NCBI GenBank assembly: GCA_900552655.1
Contig: USAE01000034.1
Location: 1 to 17,638, forward strand
From: an uncultured Clostridium sp.
GTDB taxonomy: Bacteria; Bacillota; Clostridia; TANB77; CAG-508
Direction of reading: 5' to 3'
Length of the DNA stretch: 17,638 nt
The position numbers and the translations under genes are program-made. Every line of letters starts with the position of its first letter. The first letter of the stretch is position 1. This document shows, piece after piece, positions 8,144-14,414 of the stretch. The notes under the pieces are model-generated. The model made no database searches, was not told the DNA's origin, and saw only the letters and a list, made by a program, of their open reading frames with translations.

Positions 8144-8650
8144 TTAATTTTTTGTACTATTTTTTAGCCAAGATACAGATAATTTGTTTGAAATTTCTTC
8201 TCTTGCCATTTCATTTGTAATTTCGTAATTATAAGGTGCTATTAAGAATATTGAATTAGAAACTTTTTGGATGTGTCCATCTAATGCAAAAACTCCTCCA
8301 CTAATAAAATCAACTATTCTTCTTGCAACATCTTTATTTACATATTCTAAATTTACAATTACAGATTTCTTTTCTTTAAGGAATTCACATATTTCTTCTG
8401 ATTGATCAAATGTTGTAGGTTGTGAAATTACCATTTTTATTTGTTGAGTTTGTGGCATAGATACCACTTTCTCTTTACTTTTTTTACCAAATATTCTTCT
8501 ATCTTCTATATCATCATTTTCTTCTTCATCATACCCATCATATGTATCATATTCATTGTTATCATATGTTTTTTCATCTATTTCTTCTGTTTCTCTTTCT
8601 GTATCCATTCCAAATAAGTCCCATACTTTGTTCATTATAGCTCCTGCCAT
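8144..8650 (-). CDS. sepF: Cell division protein SepF
   Basis: SepF polymerises into rings on the membrane and tethers and bundles FtsZ at the division site. This 168-aa protein has the expected parts. An N-terminal amphipathic helix (MAGAIMNKVWDLFGM) serves as membrane anchor. An acidic, Tyr-rich linker runs from about 20 to 55. The conserved SepF core (about 70-142) follows, including the Gly-containing stretch RRIVDFISGGVFALDG (110-125). The start ATG at 8650 is supported by TAGGAGGT 7-8 bases upstream; starting at Met6 would lose this spacing and shorten the anchor. A good sigma-A promoter lies at 8695-8723. The partner gene divIVA follows on the same transcript. Confidence 0.95.
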   Translation of the reverse strand: MAGAIMNKVWDLFGMDTERETEEIDEKTYDNNEYDTYDGYDEEENDDIEDRRIFGKKSKEKVVSMPQTQQIKMVISQPTTFDQSEEICEFLKEKKSVIVNLEYVNKDVARRIVDFISGGVFALDGHIQKVSNSIFLIAPYNYEITNEMAREEISNKLSVSWLKNSTKN

Positions 8651-8694
8651 TAAAAAAACCTCCTAATATTTCTCCTTTGTTGGTATTTGCATAT

Positions 8695-8723
8695 AGTATC
8701 TAACTTTTTTTTATTATTGTCAA
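8695..8723 (-). promoter_or_regulatory. Sigma-A type promoter for sepF-divIVA
   Basis: On the minus strand a perfect TTGACA (8723-8718), a 17-base A-rich spacer, then GATACT (8700-8695), four of six matches to TATAAT. It lies in the 130-base gap between the HlyD-like gene and sepF. I see no convincing T-tailed terminator for the upstream operon in that gap, so some read-through is possible. Confidence 0.7.
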
Positions 8724-8780
8724 TAGTTTTTTATTTTTGTAATTTTCTTTTAACATTTTTGTAATATTTCTGTAATAATG

Positions 8781-10034
8781 TTATTTTTTCCTATTTGATA
8801 CTGTTTGAATTTCATCATACATATTTATTTTAGTGCTAACATTTAGTTCTGAAGAATTATACCCCATTTCTTTTAGTTCGTCTGAAGTATAATTATCTAT
8901 TATAGAATATGTATCATTCTCTTTTTTTACTTTTACTAAAACTTTATTTAAGTATCCCGCTCTATTTCTAACAACATATGATAAATCATTCTCTTTTATA
9001 ATTGCTGTATTAGGTACTTTATAACCTGAATATTGCCAAAATATAATATCGAAGGAAATTTTCCTACTTCCAATTAATTTTTCTACATCTTTATTAATTT
9101 TAAATACAACTAATATATCATCATTGGTTTGTTCCATAATATATTCTACTCGTCCTGGAATTTCATCTCCATTAGACAAACGTAAATCTAACTTGCTTCC
9201 TTGTTTTATGTCATGTAACTGACTCTTTTTTATTATCGTAGCAATAAAACATTCATAATTGTTTACTATTTTACCACATTCTGTATTTGTTGCTATTGTT
9301 TGTCCTGTTTTTAAATTTAAGCTTTCAAAAAACGATCTATTATAACTACTAAAATCATTTGGTGTTAGCACTTCTTCTAAATCATCTACTTTATATGATA
9401 CAACTCCACTCATTGGCGCTTTTATATATTCACTACCAGAGTTTAGCTGGCTTTCATATTTTTTTCTTTCTTGTATTAAATTGTTTAAATATGACCCTGC
9501 TTCACTATTTTCTCCTATAATATTTGTTTTCTTCTTAATATATTTTTCTATTTCTCTTTTATATTCGGTAATTTTTTGTATATTATTGTTTTTGGAAATC
9601 TCTAATAATCTTAATTCGATTTCTTTTTCCAATAATTTTATATCACCAGGGTATACCATCGCTTTACTATTCTTTTGTGCCTCGTCAATTTTTTCATCTA
9701 ATTCGTGTATTTTATTTACAAGTTCTTCTTCTCCTTTTGAATAATACCTAAAGACATTCTCATTTTTAGCACACTTTTCTCCTTCTGCCTTTATTTGTAC
9801 CATTCCATTTTTGTAGTTATTTCCTTGTATCTTTTTTTCGTCTCTTATAACATATCCTTCTGCTTTTATTTCTTCAGAAATTGAGCCTTGCTCTACTAAA
9901 AATACATCTGTTGGATTTGTAAATAGCTGCCATGCTGTATATATTGCATAAAATATAACCGCTATAAATAGTATACTTATTAAAACTATTTTTACTTTAT
10001 TTTTATTCTTCCTATTTTTTATCTTTTCTTCCAA
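8781..10034 (-). CDS. HlyD-like (membrane fusion protein type) single-pass membrane protein
   Basis: A 417-aa protein with a lysine/asparagine-rich cytoplasmic N-terminus, one membrane segment (about 13-34) and a large outside domain. The outside part shows the order of HlyD/RND adaptor proteins: a first beta-rich piece (about 45-95), a coiled coil (about 102-198), a second lipoyl-like half (YIKAPMSGVVSYKV, 203-216), then a beta-barrel region. It starts with TTG at 10034, which overlaps the end of miaA by 16 bases and has GGAGGAG 6-7 bases upstream. No ATG occurs in the frame for another 77 codons, so the TTG start is well supported. Classical adaptors work with an ABC or RND pump; none is encoded here. 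Its location between miaA and sepF suggests an envelope or division-related job instead, which is inference. Confidence 0.8.
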   Translation of the reverse strand: MEEKIKNRKNKNKVKIVLISILFIAVIFYAIYTAWQLFTNPTDVFLVEQGSISEEIKAEGYVIRDEKKIQGNNYKNGMVQIKAEGEKCAKNENVFRYYSKGEEELVNKIHELDEKIDEAQKNSKAMVYPGDIKLLEKEIELRLLEISKNNNIQKITEYKREIEKYIKKKTNIIGENSEAGSYLNNLIQERKKYESQLNSGSEYIKAPMSGVVSYKVDDLEEVLTPNDFSSYNRSFFESLNLKTGQTIATNTECGKIVNNYECFIATIIKKSQLHDIKQGSKLDLRLSNGDEIPGRVEYIMEQTNDDILVVFKINKDVEKLIGSRKISFDIIFWQYSGYKVPNTAIIKENDLSYVVRNRAGYLNKVLVKVKKENDTYSIIDNYTSDELKEMGYNSSELNVSTKINMYDEIQTVSNRKK

Positions 10035-10975
10035 TTTATCTCCTCCAAGATAATTTCTATGTTTTTCTCATTTCCTGCTTTTGCGTCTAACCAAGTTAAT
10101 TCTTTTATACCTTTAAACCATGTAACTTGTCTTTTAGCATATCTCCTAGTTTCTTGTTTAATTTTTTCTACCATTTCTTCGTATGAACATCTTTTTTCTA
10201 TGTAATCTACAACTTCTTTATATCCTAAACCTTGCATTGCTGTTGGAAATTCTTTATATTCATTTTTTATATTTTCAACTTCTTCTATTAAGCCTTCTTC
10301 TAGCATTTTTTCTACTCTATAGTTTATCCTATCATATAACTTGCTTCTTTCATAATCTATCGCAAATACTTTATAATTATATTTTGGAGGTTCTTGTCTA
10401 GAAATCTTTTCTAATTCTGTTTTTGTTTTTCCTGTTTGATTATATATTTCTAATATTCTTAATATTCTTTTTTGATCATTTGGACTAATTTTTAAACATG
10501 CTTCTTCATCTATTTTTTTTGCTTGTTCATATAATTTTTCTAATCCAATCTTTTCAACTTGTTTTTCTAAATGCTCTCTGTATTTTTTGTCAAATTCTAA
10601 TTGTGGATAATTTATATTATAAATTAAACTATTTATATATAATCCAGTTCCTCCAACAACTATTGGTGTATAACCATTATTTAAAATTTCTTCTATTGCA
10701 TTTTCTGCATTAAGTTTAAATTCTGCAACAGAATATCTTTCATTTGGAGAAATAATATCAATCATATAATGTTTTATTCCTTGCATTTCTTCTTTTGTAA
10801 CTTTAGCTGTTCCTATATCCATTTCTTTATATATTTGCATAGAATCTGCAGAAACTATTTGGCCATTTACTTTTTTTGCAAGTTCTATAGATAATCCTGT
10901 TTTTCCAGAAGCTGTTGGTCCTCCTATTACTATAACATCTTTTTTTGACACTTCTTCTCCCACTTTTTCCTCCAT
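10019..10975 (-). CDS. miaA: tRNA dimethylallyltransferase MiaA
   Basis: Transfers a dimethylallyl group from DMAPP to N6 of A37 in tRNAs that read UNN codons. Using ATG 10975 (318 aa), the P-loop is GPTASGKT (19-26), followed by SADSMQIYKEMDIGTAK (42-58, with the catalytic Asp) and VVGGTGLYI (106-114). The C-terminal RRYAKRQVTWF stretch is also family-typical. The start is uncertain. TTG 10990 overlaps mutL; ATG 10975 lies one base after the mutL stop but lacks a clear ribosome site. GTG 10963 has GGAGG 5 bases upstream, and GTG 10951 is closest to the usual family N-terminus. All four keep the P-loop. It is the middle gene of mutL-miaA-hlyD, a common clostridial order for the first two. Confidence 0.95.
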   Translation of the reverse strand: MEEKVGEEVSKKDVIVIGGPTASGKTGLSIELAKKVNGQIVSADSMQIYKEMDIGTAKVTKEEMQGIKHYMIDIISPNERYSVAEFKLNAENAIEEILNNGYTPIVVGGTGLYINSLIYNINYPQLEFDKKYREHLEKQVEKIGLEKLYEQAKKIDEEACLKISPNDQKRILRILEIYNQTGKTKTELEKISRQEPPKYNYKVFAIDYERSKLYDRINYRVEKMLEEGLIEEVENIKNEYKEFPTAMQGLGYKEVVDYIEKRCSYEEMVEKIKQETRRYAKRQVTWFKGIKELTWLDAKAGNEKNIEIILEEINWKKR

Positions 10976-10976
10976 C

Positions 10977-13091
10977 TTATTTTCTTTCAAATTTTCTTTC
11001 TATTTCATATTTAGACATTTTTATAACTGTTGGTCTACCATGTGGACAAGTAAATGGATTTGTTAATTTTAATAATTCATCCATTAAACTTTCTACTTCT
11101 TCTTTGGCTAAAACCATATGTGCCTTTACAGCTGCTTTACATGCTATTGTTGCTAAAAATTTATTTTCTATTTCTTGTTTTGCTGTTCTTGCAACAGAAT
11201 TTATTTCATCCAGTGTTTCTAAAAATAAATCTCTTGTGTTTAAATCTAAACAAATGCTTGGTGTTCCAGAAATTTTTATTGTGTTATCACCAAATTCTTC
11301 TATAATAAATCCTGCTTTTTTAAATAATTCCATATTATCTCTTGCAATATCCATTTCTTTATGTGTTAAAGTTATTATGTCTGGCAAAATCATTAGCTGA
11401 GAATCTTTTTCTTCTTCTGCATAAAAATTCTTTTTCACTTTTTCATACATAATTCTTTCATGTGCTGCATGTTGGTCCATAATGTACATTTCATTGTCCA
11501 TCTCGAAAATTATATATGTATTAAATACAATTCCTATAAATTTATATTGTGTTTTATACTTGTAATCTTCTTCTACATTGTCAAATAAGGTTGTGTTATC
11601 TTCTTTTGTAATTGTTTGTACTTCTTCATCTTCTACCTTTGGTGGCTTTGCTCCAAAAATTTTAAAGTACATTTCGTCAAAACTTTCTTTTTTTGGATTT
11701 TCTTTTATATTGTCATTTGCTAAATTTTCTATTTGTTTATCTATCTCTTTACTAGCTTCTTCTAATTCTTTTATATCTAATTTCGTTTCTTCTTTTACTT
11801 CTTCCACTGCTTCAATTTTTTCTAAATTTTCTTGTGTTTCTACTGAATTATTTAGTGTATTATTCTCCCCCAATTTAGGTTCTTCTACATCCTTATCTTC
11901 GTTAATAACTTCATTATTATTAAATGGATTATAATTTATATCTTTTTTAGTTTTTTCTAAATCTTCTTTTATCTTTCTTTGTAATTCTAATAAACTATTA
12001 AATCTGTTATTTTGAATTTCTTTTTCTACACTACTTCTATTTCCAAATATTGAACTTGTTACACCTGTATTTGTTTCTTCTGTTTCAGAACTCTTTATTA
12101 AATCATTTTTTAATAATGTATCATTTACAGCATGATATACAGATTTAAACATTTTAGATTCATCTGAAAATCTTACTTCTAATTTTGCAGGATGTACATT
12201 TACATCTACTTTTGAAGGATCCATATCTATGTTTAATATTGAAAATGCATACTTACCTATTGTAAGCAATCCTTTAAATCCTTTTTCTATTGCTCCAGAT
12301 AAAGTTTTATCTTTTACATATCTTTTATTTACAAAAAATAATTGATTTGATCTATTTGACCTTGCTATTTCTGGTTTTCCTATAACACCTGTAATATGAA
12401 TATCTTCATATGTATAGTCAACATTTAATATATTTTCTGCAACATTTTTGCCATAAATGCCATATATAACATCTTGTATATTTCCATTTCCATTAGTTTG
12501 TATTATAACCTTTCCTGTATTTATTAATTTAAATGCTATATTAGGATTTACTAATGCAAGCCTTGTTATTGCATCTTCTATATATCCTGACTCTGTAAAG
12601 TCTTTCTTTAAGAATTTATACCTTACAGGTGTATTAAAAAATAAATTTTTTACTGTTATAGATGTTCCTTTTTTGCATCCAATTTCTTCTTGTTCTAATA
12701 TTTTTCCTGCTTCTACAACAACTCTTGTTCCGATTTCATCATTTTCTGTTTTTGTTATTAATTCTACATTTGCTACTGCTGCAATACTTGCTAATGCTTC
12801 TCCTCTAAACCCCATAGAATGTATTAATTCTATATCGCTAGCTTGTCTTATTTTACTCGTTGCATGTCTTTCGAATGCAATTTCTGTATCGTCTTTTGCA
12901 ATACCTTTACCATTATCTGTTATTCTTATAAAAGATATTCCACCGTTTTTTATTTCTACTGTTATAGCTGTTGCTCCTGCATCTATTGAATTTTCTACCA
13001 TTTCTTTTACTACTGATGCTGGTCTTTCTATAACTTCACCTGCTGCTATTTTATTTATTGTTAATTCGTCTAATAAAACTATATTTCCCAT
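10977..13091 (-). CDS. mutL: DNA mismatch repair protein MutL (endonuclease type)
   Basis: Links mismatch recognition by MutS to strand incision. The 704-aa protein has an N-terminal GHKL ATPase: catalytic E30 with N34 in ENSIDAGA, DNGKGI (59-64), TSKI (78-81) and GFRGEALASI (94-103). An acidic, poorly conserved linker runs from about 335 to 510. The C-terminal endonuclease domain has DQHAAHERIMYE (539-550), ACKAAVKAH (650-658), CPHGRP (682-687) and an FxR-like end (FERK). This is the metal-dependent nicking site of MutLs in bacteria without MutH. The start ATG at 13091 has AAAGGAGA 9 bases upstream. An extended -10 promoter lies at 13132-13160. mutS, often the preceding gene in Clostridia, is not adjacent; the divergent Cys-rich peptide genes occupy that side. 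Confidence 0.97.
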   Translation of the reverse strand: MGNIVLLDELTINKIAAGEVIERPASVVKEMVENSIDAGATAITVEIKNGGISFIRITDNGKGIAKDDTEIAFERHATSKIRQASDIELIHSMGFRGEALASIAAVANVELITKTENDEIGTRVVVEAGKILEQEEIGCKKGTSITVKNLFFNTPVRYKFLKKDFTESGYIEDAITRLALVNPNIAFKLINTGKVIIQTNGNGNIQDVIYGIYGKNVAENILNVDYTYEDIHITGVIGKPEIARSNRSNQLFFVNKRYVKDKTLSGAIEKGFKGLLTIGKYAFSILNIDMDPSKVDVNVHPAKLEVRFSDESKMFKSVYHAVNDTLLKNDLIKSSETEETNTGVTSSIFGNRSSVEKEIQNNRFNSLLELQRKIKEDLEKTKKDINYNPFNNNEVINEDKDVEEPKLGENNTLNNSVETQENLEKIEAVEEVKEETKLDIKELEEASKEIDKQIENLANDNIKENPKKESFDEMYFKIFGAKPPKVEDEEVQTITKEDNTTLFDNVEEDYKYKTQYKFIGIVFNTYIIFEMDNEMYIMDQHAAHERIMYEKVKKNFYAEEEKDSQLMILPDIITLTHKEMDIARDNMELFKKAGFIIEEFGDNTIKISGTPSICLDLNTRDLFLETLDEINSVARTAKQEIENKFLATIACKAAVKAHMVLAKEEVESLMDELLKLTNPFTCPHGRPTVIKMSKYEIERKFERK

Positions 13092-13131
13092 ATATATTTT
13101 CTCCTTTTCTATTACACTACCATTGCCAAAA

Positions 13132-13160
13132 ATTATATCATTATTTTTTTAGTAACACAA
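13132..13160 (-). promoter_or_regulatory. Sigma-A promoter with extended -10 for mutL-miaA-hlyD
   Basis: On the minus strand TTGTGT (13160-13155), a 17-base spacer, then a perfect TATAAT (13137-13132) preceded by TG one base upstream (extended -10). It sits about 40 bases before the mutL start, between mutL and the divergent Cys-rich genes. Confidence 0.75.
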
Positions 13161-13162
13161 TA

Positions 13163-13186
13163 GATATATTTCGAATAAGATATATC
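13163..13186. repeat. Operator-like inverted repeat in the mutL / Cys-rich divergent region
   Basis: GATATAT (13163-13169) and ATATATC (13180-13186) are exact reverse complements, 10 bases apart, with TTCGAA in the middle (13170-13175). The site lies just upstream of the mutL -35 box and upstream of the plus-strand Cys-rich genes. It could bind a dimeric regulator. In such AT-rich DNA a 7-bp repeat can arise by chance, so this is tentative. Confidence 0.3.
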
Positions 13187-13193
13187 ATACTAA
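13166..13193 (+). promoter_or_regulatory. Possible sporulation (SigE-like) promoter for the Cys-rich genes
   Basis: ATATTT (13166-13171), 14 bases, then CATACTAA (13186-13193) resembles the SigE consensus ATAHTT, 13-15 bases, CATACAHT, with six of eight matches in the -10. It lies about 45 bases before the first Cys-rich gene. No good sigma-A promoter is seen on this strand. The match is imperfect, and spore-formation by this organism is itself inferred. Confidence 0.3.
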
Positions 13194-13236
13194 GAAAAAG
13201 AACTTAGGTTTAAAAAAGAAAAGGGAGGTTATATTT

Positions 13237-13359
13237 ATGTGTTGTAATAATGACTTATTATGGTTCATCATTCTTTTCTTAATACTTTTCTGTGGATGTG
13301 GAAATAGTAGAAACTCTGGATGTGGATGTGACACACCTTGTGACCCATGTGGTTGCTAA
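13237..13359 (+). CDS. Small Cys-rich membrane peptide A
   Basis: A 40-residue ORF with a very strong ribosome site (GGGAGG, 8 bases before ATG). The peptide opens MCCNNDLLWF, continues with a hydrophobic stretch (about residues 7-18, mostly Leu, Ile and Phe) and ends in CGCGNSRNSGCGC-type and CDTPCDPCGC sequence. That is 10 cysteines in all. It resembles the tiny Gly/Cys-rich proteins of Clostridia, some of which are labelled 'chorion class high-cysteine protein' in databases; I recall this label only loosely. The layout of short hydrophobic core plus Cys clusters suggests a membrane-associated or spore-coat peptide that could be cross-linked or bind metal. It is one of only two plus-strand genes in the window, and a paralogue follows 74 bases later. 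Confidence 0.75.
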   Translation: MCCNNDLLWFIILFLILFCGCGNSRNSGCGCDTPCDPCGC

Positions 13360-13396
13360 TTGTATACTGTAATTAAGATTTTATGCAGTTATACTT

Positions 13397-13417
13397 ATAT
13401 TCTTAATAAAAGAATAT
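13397..13417 (+). repeat. Small hairpin directly before the ribosome site of peptide B
   Basis: ATATTCTT (13397-13404) and AAGAATAT (13410-13417) pair perfectly around AATAA, ending 3 bases before the AGGAGGG of the second Cys-rich gene. It could protect the mRNA or modulate translation. It lacks a T tail, so it is not a terminator. The AT-only outer pairs make it weak. Confidence 0.4.
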
Positions 13418-13433
13418 GAAAGGAGGGATTTAT

Positions 13434-13556
13434 ATGCCAGAAAATAGAGGTTGTGGATGTGGTTTCGGTTTTGGTGATGATTGTTGCACTTGGATAATAT
13501 TATTAATAATAATATTCTGTTGTTGTGGTGGAAATAGAAGAAACGGATGTTGTTAG
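13434..13556 (+). CDS. Small Cys-rich membrane peptide B
   Basis: A 40-residue ORF with AGGAGGG 6 bases before ATG. It begins MPENRGCGCGFGFGDDCCTW, then has a hydrophobic run of Ile/Leu/Phe (about 21-28), then CCCGG and NRRNGCC, giving 9 cysteines. It has the same length and plan as peptide A: a hydrophobic core followed by CCG/GCG, N-R-N and GC. The order of the Cys clusters differs, so the two are probably old tandem duplicates. The intact frame, matched length and strong ribosome sites on both genes argue that they are real despite their size. The transcript should end at the 13628-13673 hairpin. Function is unknown; spore or envelope material is the leading guess. Confidence 0.75.
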   Translation: MPENRGCGCGFGFGDDCCTWIILLIIIFCCCGGNRRNGCC

Positions 13557-13627
13557 TTAAAACATAAATAATTGTCCTATGATTTAACTCGGGTTTTTGC
13601 CAGCATAGTCAAAAACTTATAAACAGT

Positions 13628-13673
13628 AAAAAACAAGTAGACTAGGAAATTTTTCCTAGTCTACTTGTTTTTT
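13628..13673. terminator. Perfect bidirectional terminator with 22-bp arms
   Basis: Arms 13628-13649 and 13652-13673 are exact reverse complements with only two bases between them. They begin with AAAAAAC and end with GTTTTTT, so a U-tract follows the GC-containing stem on both strands. It lies one base from the stop of the C39-like gene (minus strand) and about 70 bases after peptide B (plus strand), serving both convergent transcripts. The 71 bases between peptide B and the hairpin show no recognisable element. Confidence 0.9.
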
Positions 13674-13674
13674 C

Positions 13675-14214
13675 TTAGTCTTTTGAAATTATCCAACCAG
13701 TTCTTATTGCCTGATGCAATTTTTCAAATTCATAGGTTATAACCTCTACCTTTTCTGGATCATACAACTGATACCCTTCTTTGGTAAATCCTAACACCAC
13801 AACAAAATGTGAATCAGCATTCTCTGGGTCATTTTTATATACAGAATTCTTAACTAGCAATACTGGTAATGCTCCTGCCAAAAGCGCTTTTTCAACATCT
13901 TTAATAATTTCAAGTCTAGCACTTTTTAAGTTGTAAAATCTTGGAACGAACTTGTCAAACCAGATGTGCCTCATACCCATCTTTCTCCAAGTACCATCAG
14001 CTTCCTTCTTATAACCTCGGTAACCATATTTCACTGCCATTCTAGCTAGTTCTGATACTAGTATATCTTTTTCCAATGCAAAGTATCTTTCAATGAACTT
14101 TGCTATAAGAATAGCACAACCGCTACTAGCAACTGTTGAAACAAAATCACCTTTTTCTTCATCTCGAAACGGTACTTCTGTATAATATTGCTGTATAGGT
14201 AATCCAGCTACAAG
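13675..14214 (-). pseudogene. C39-like (papain-fold) cysteine peptidase, start missing, probably decayed
   Basis: The open frame from 14214 to the stop at 13675 encodes about 179 residues. It contains ASSGC (Cys33, codon 14118-14116), SHFVVVLGF (candidate His) and a YDPE turn (candidate Asp), the layout of Peptidase_C39_2 proteins. Between the catalytic region and the upstream TAA (14217-14215) there is no ATG, GTG or TTG. The only in-frame start, TTG 14076, would delete the catalytic Cys and has no ribosome site. An ATG at 14235 is in frame but is separated by that TAA at codon 7. It also falls at the -10 box of the apparent promoter, so it would not be on the transcript. Codon choice is less AT-biased than its neighbours (CTA, TCA, CGG, CCG), hinting at acquisition. 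A sequencing error or an unusual start codon remains possible. Confidence 0.6.
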
Positions 14215-14225
14215 TTACTCTTTAC

Positions 14226-14254
14226 ATAATATCATATTTTTATTTGTTATTCAA
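14226..14254 (-). promoter_or_regulatory. Sigma-A type promoter in front of the C39-like gene
   Basis: On the minus strand TTGAAT (14254-14249), a 17-base spacer, then TATTAT (14231-14226) with TG one base upstream. A transcript from it would start near 14219, right at the in-frame TAA, leaving no room for a ribosome site and start codon ahead of the peptidase domain. The rest of 14255-14343 shows nothing recognisable. Confidence 0.5.
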
Positions 14255-14343
14255 CTTTTCTACTATATAAAAAAGCACACCTAAAATTTTCTACCAAATG
14301 CAAATTCTAAGAAAGTTTAAGGTCTTCCATAATCTTCTACTAT

Positions 14344-14391
14344 AAAAAAGAATCCTCATTATTAAACAACTTCGTCTAATAATTTGGATTC
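14344..14391 (-). terminator. Intrinsic terminator after groEL
   Basis: On the minus strand GAATCC (14391-14386) pairs with GGATTC (14355-14350). Inside, past a 2x2 internal loop, ATTATTA pairs with TAATAAT. TTTTTT follows at 14349-14344. It begins about 24 bases after the groEL stop. Confidence 0.85.
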
Positions 14392-14414
14392 ACTCATTTT
14401 TTTACATTTTATTT

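Noticed and set aside
10945..13152. Plus-strand open frames opposite mutL and miaA
   Set aside because: Same reasoning: conserved MutL and MiaA motifs lie on the minus strand, and the plus frames have no start signals.
13557..13627. Possible small RNA between peptide B and the palindromic terminator
   Set aside because: Only short, weak pairing is visible and there is no promoter; it is more simply the 3' untranslated part of the Cys-rich transcript.
13675..14076. A 133-aa gene starting at TTG 14076
   Set aside because: That start would cut off the catalytic Cys and has no ribosome site, while the homologous-looking frame continues upstream to 14214.
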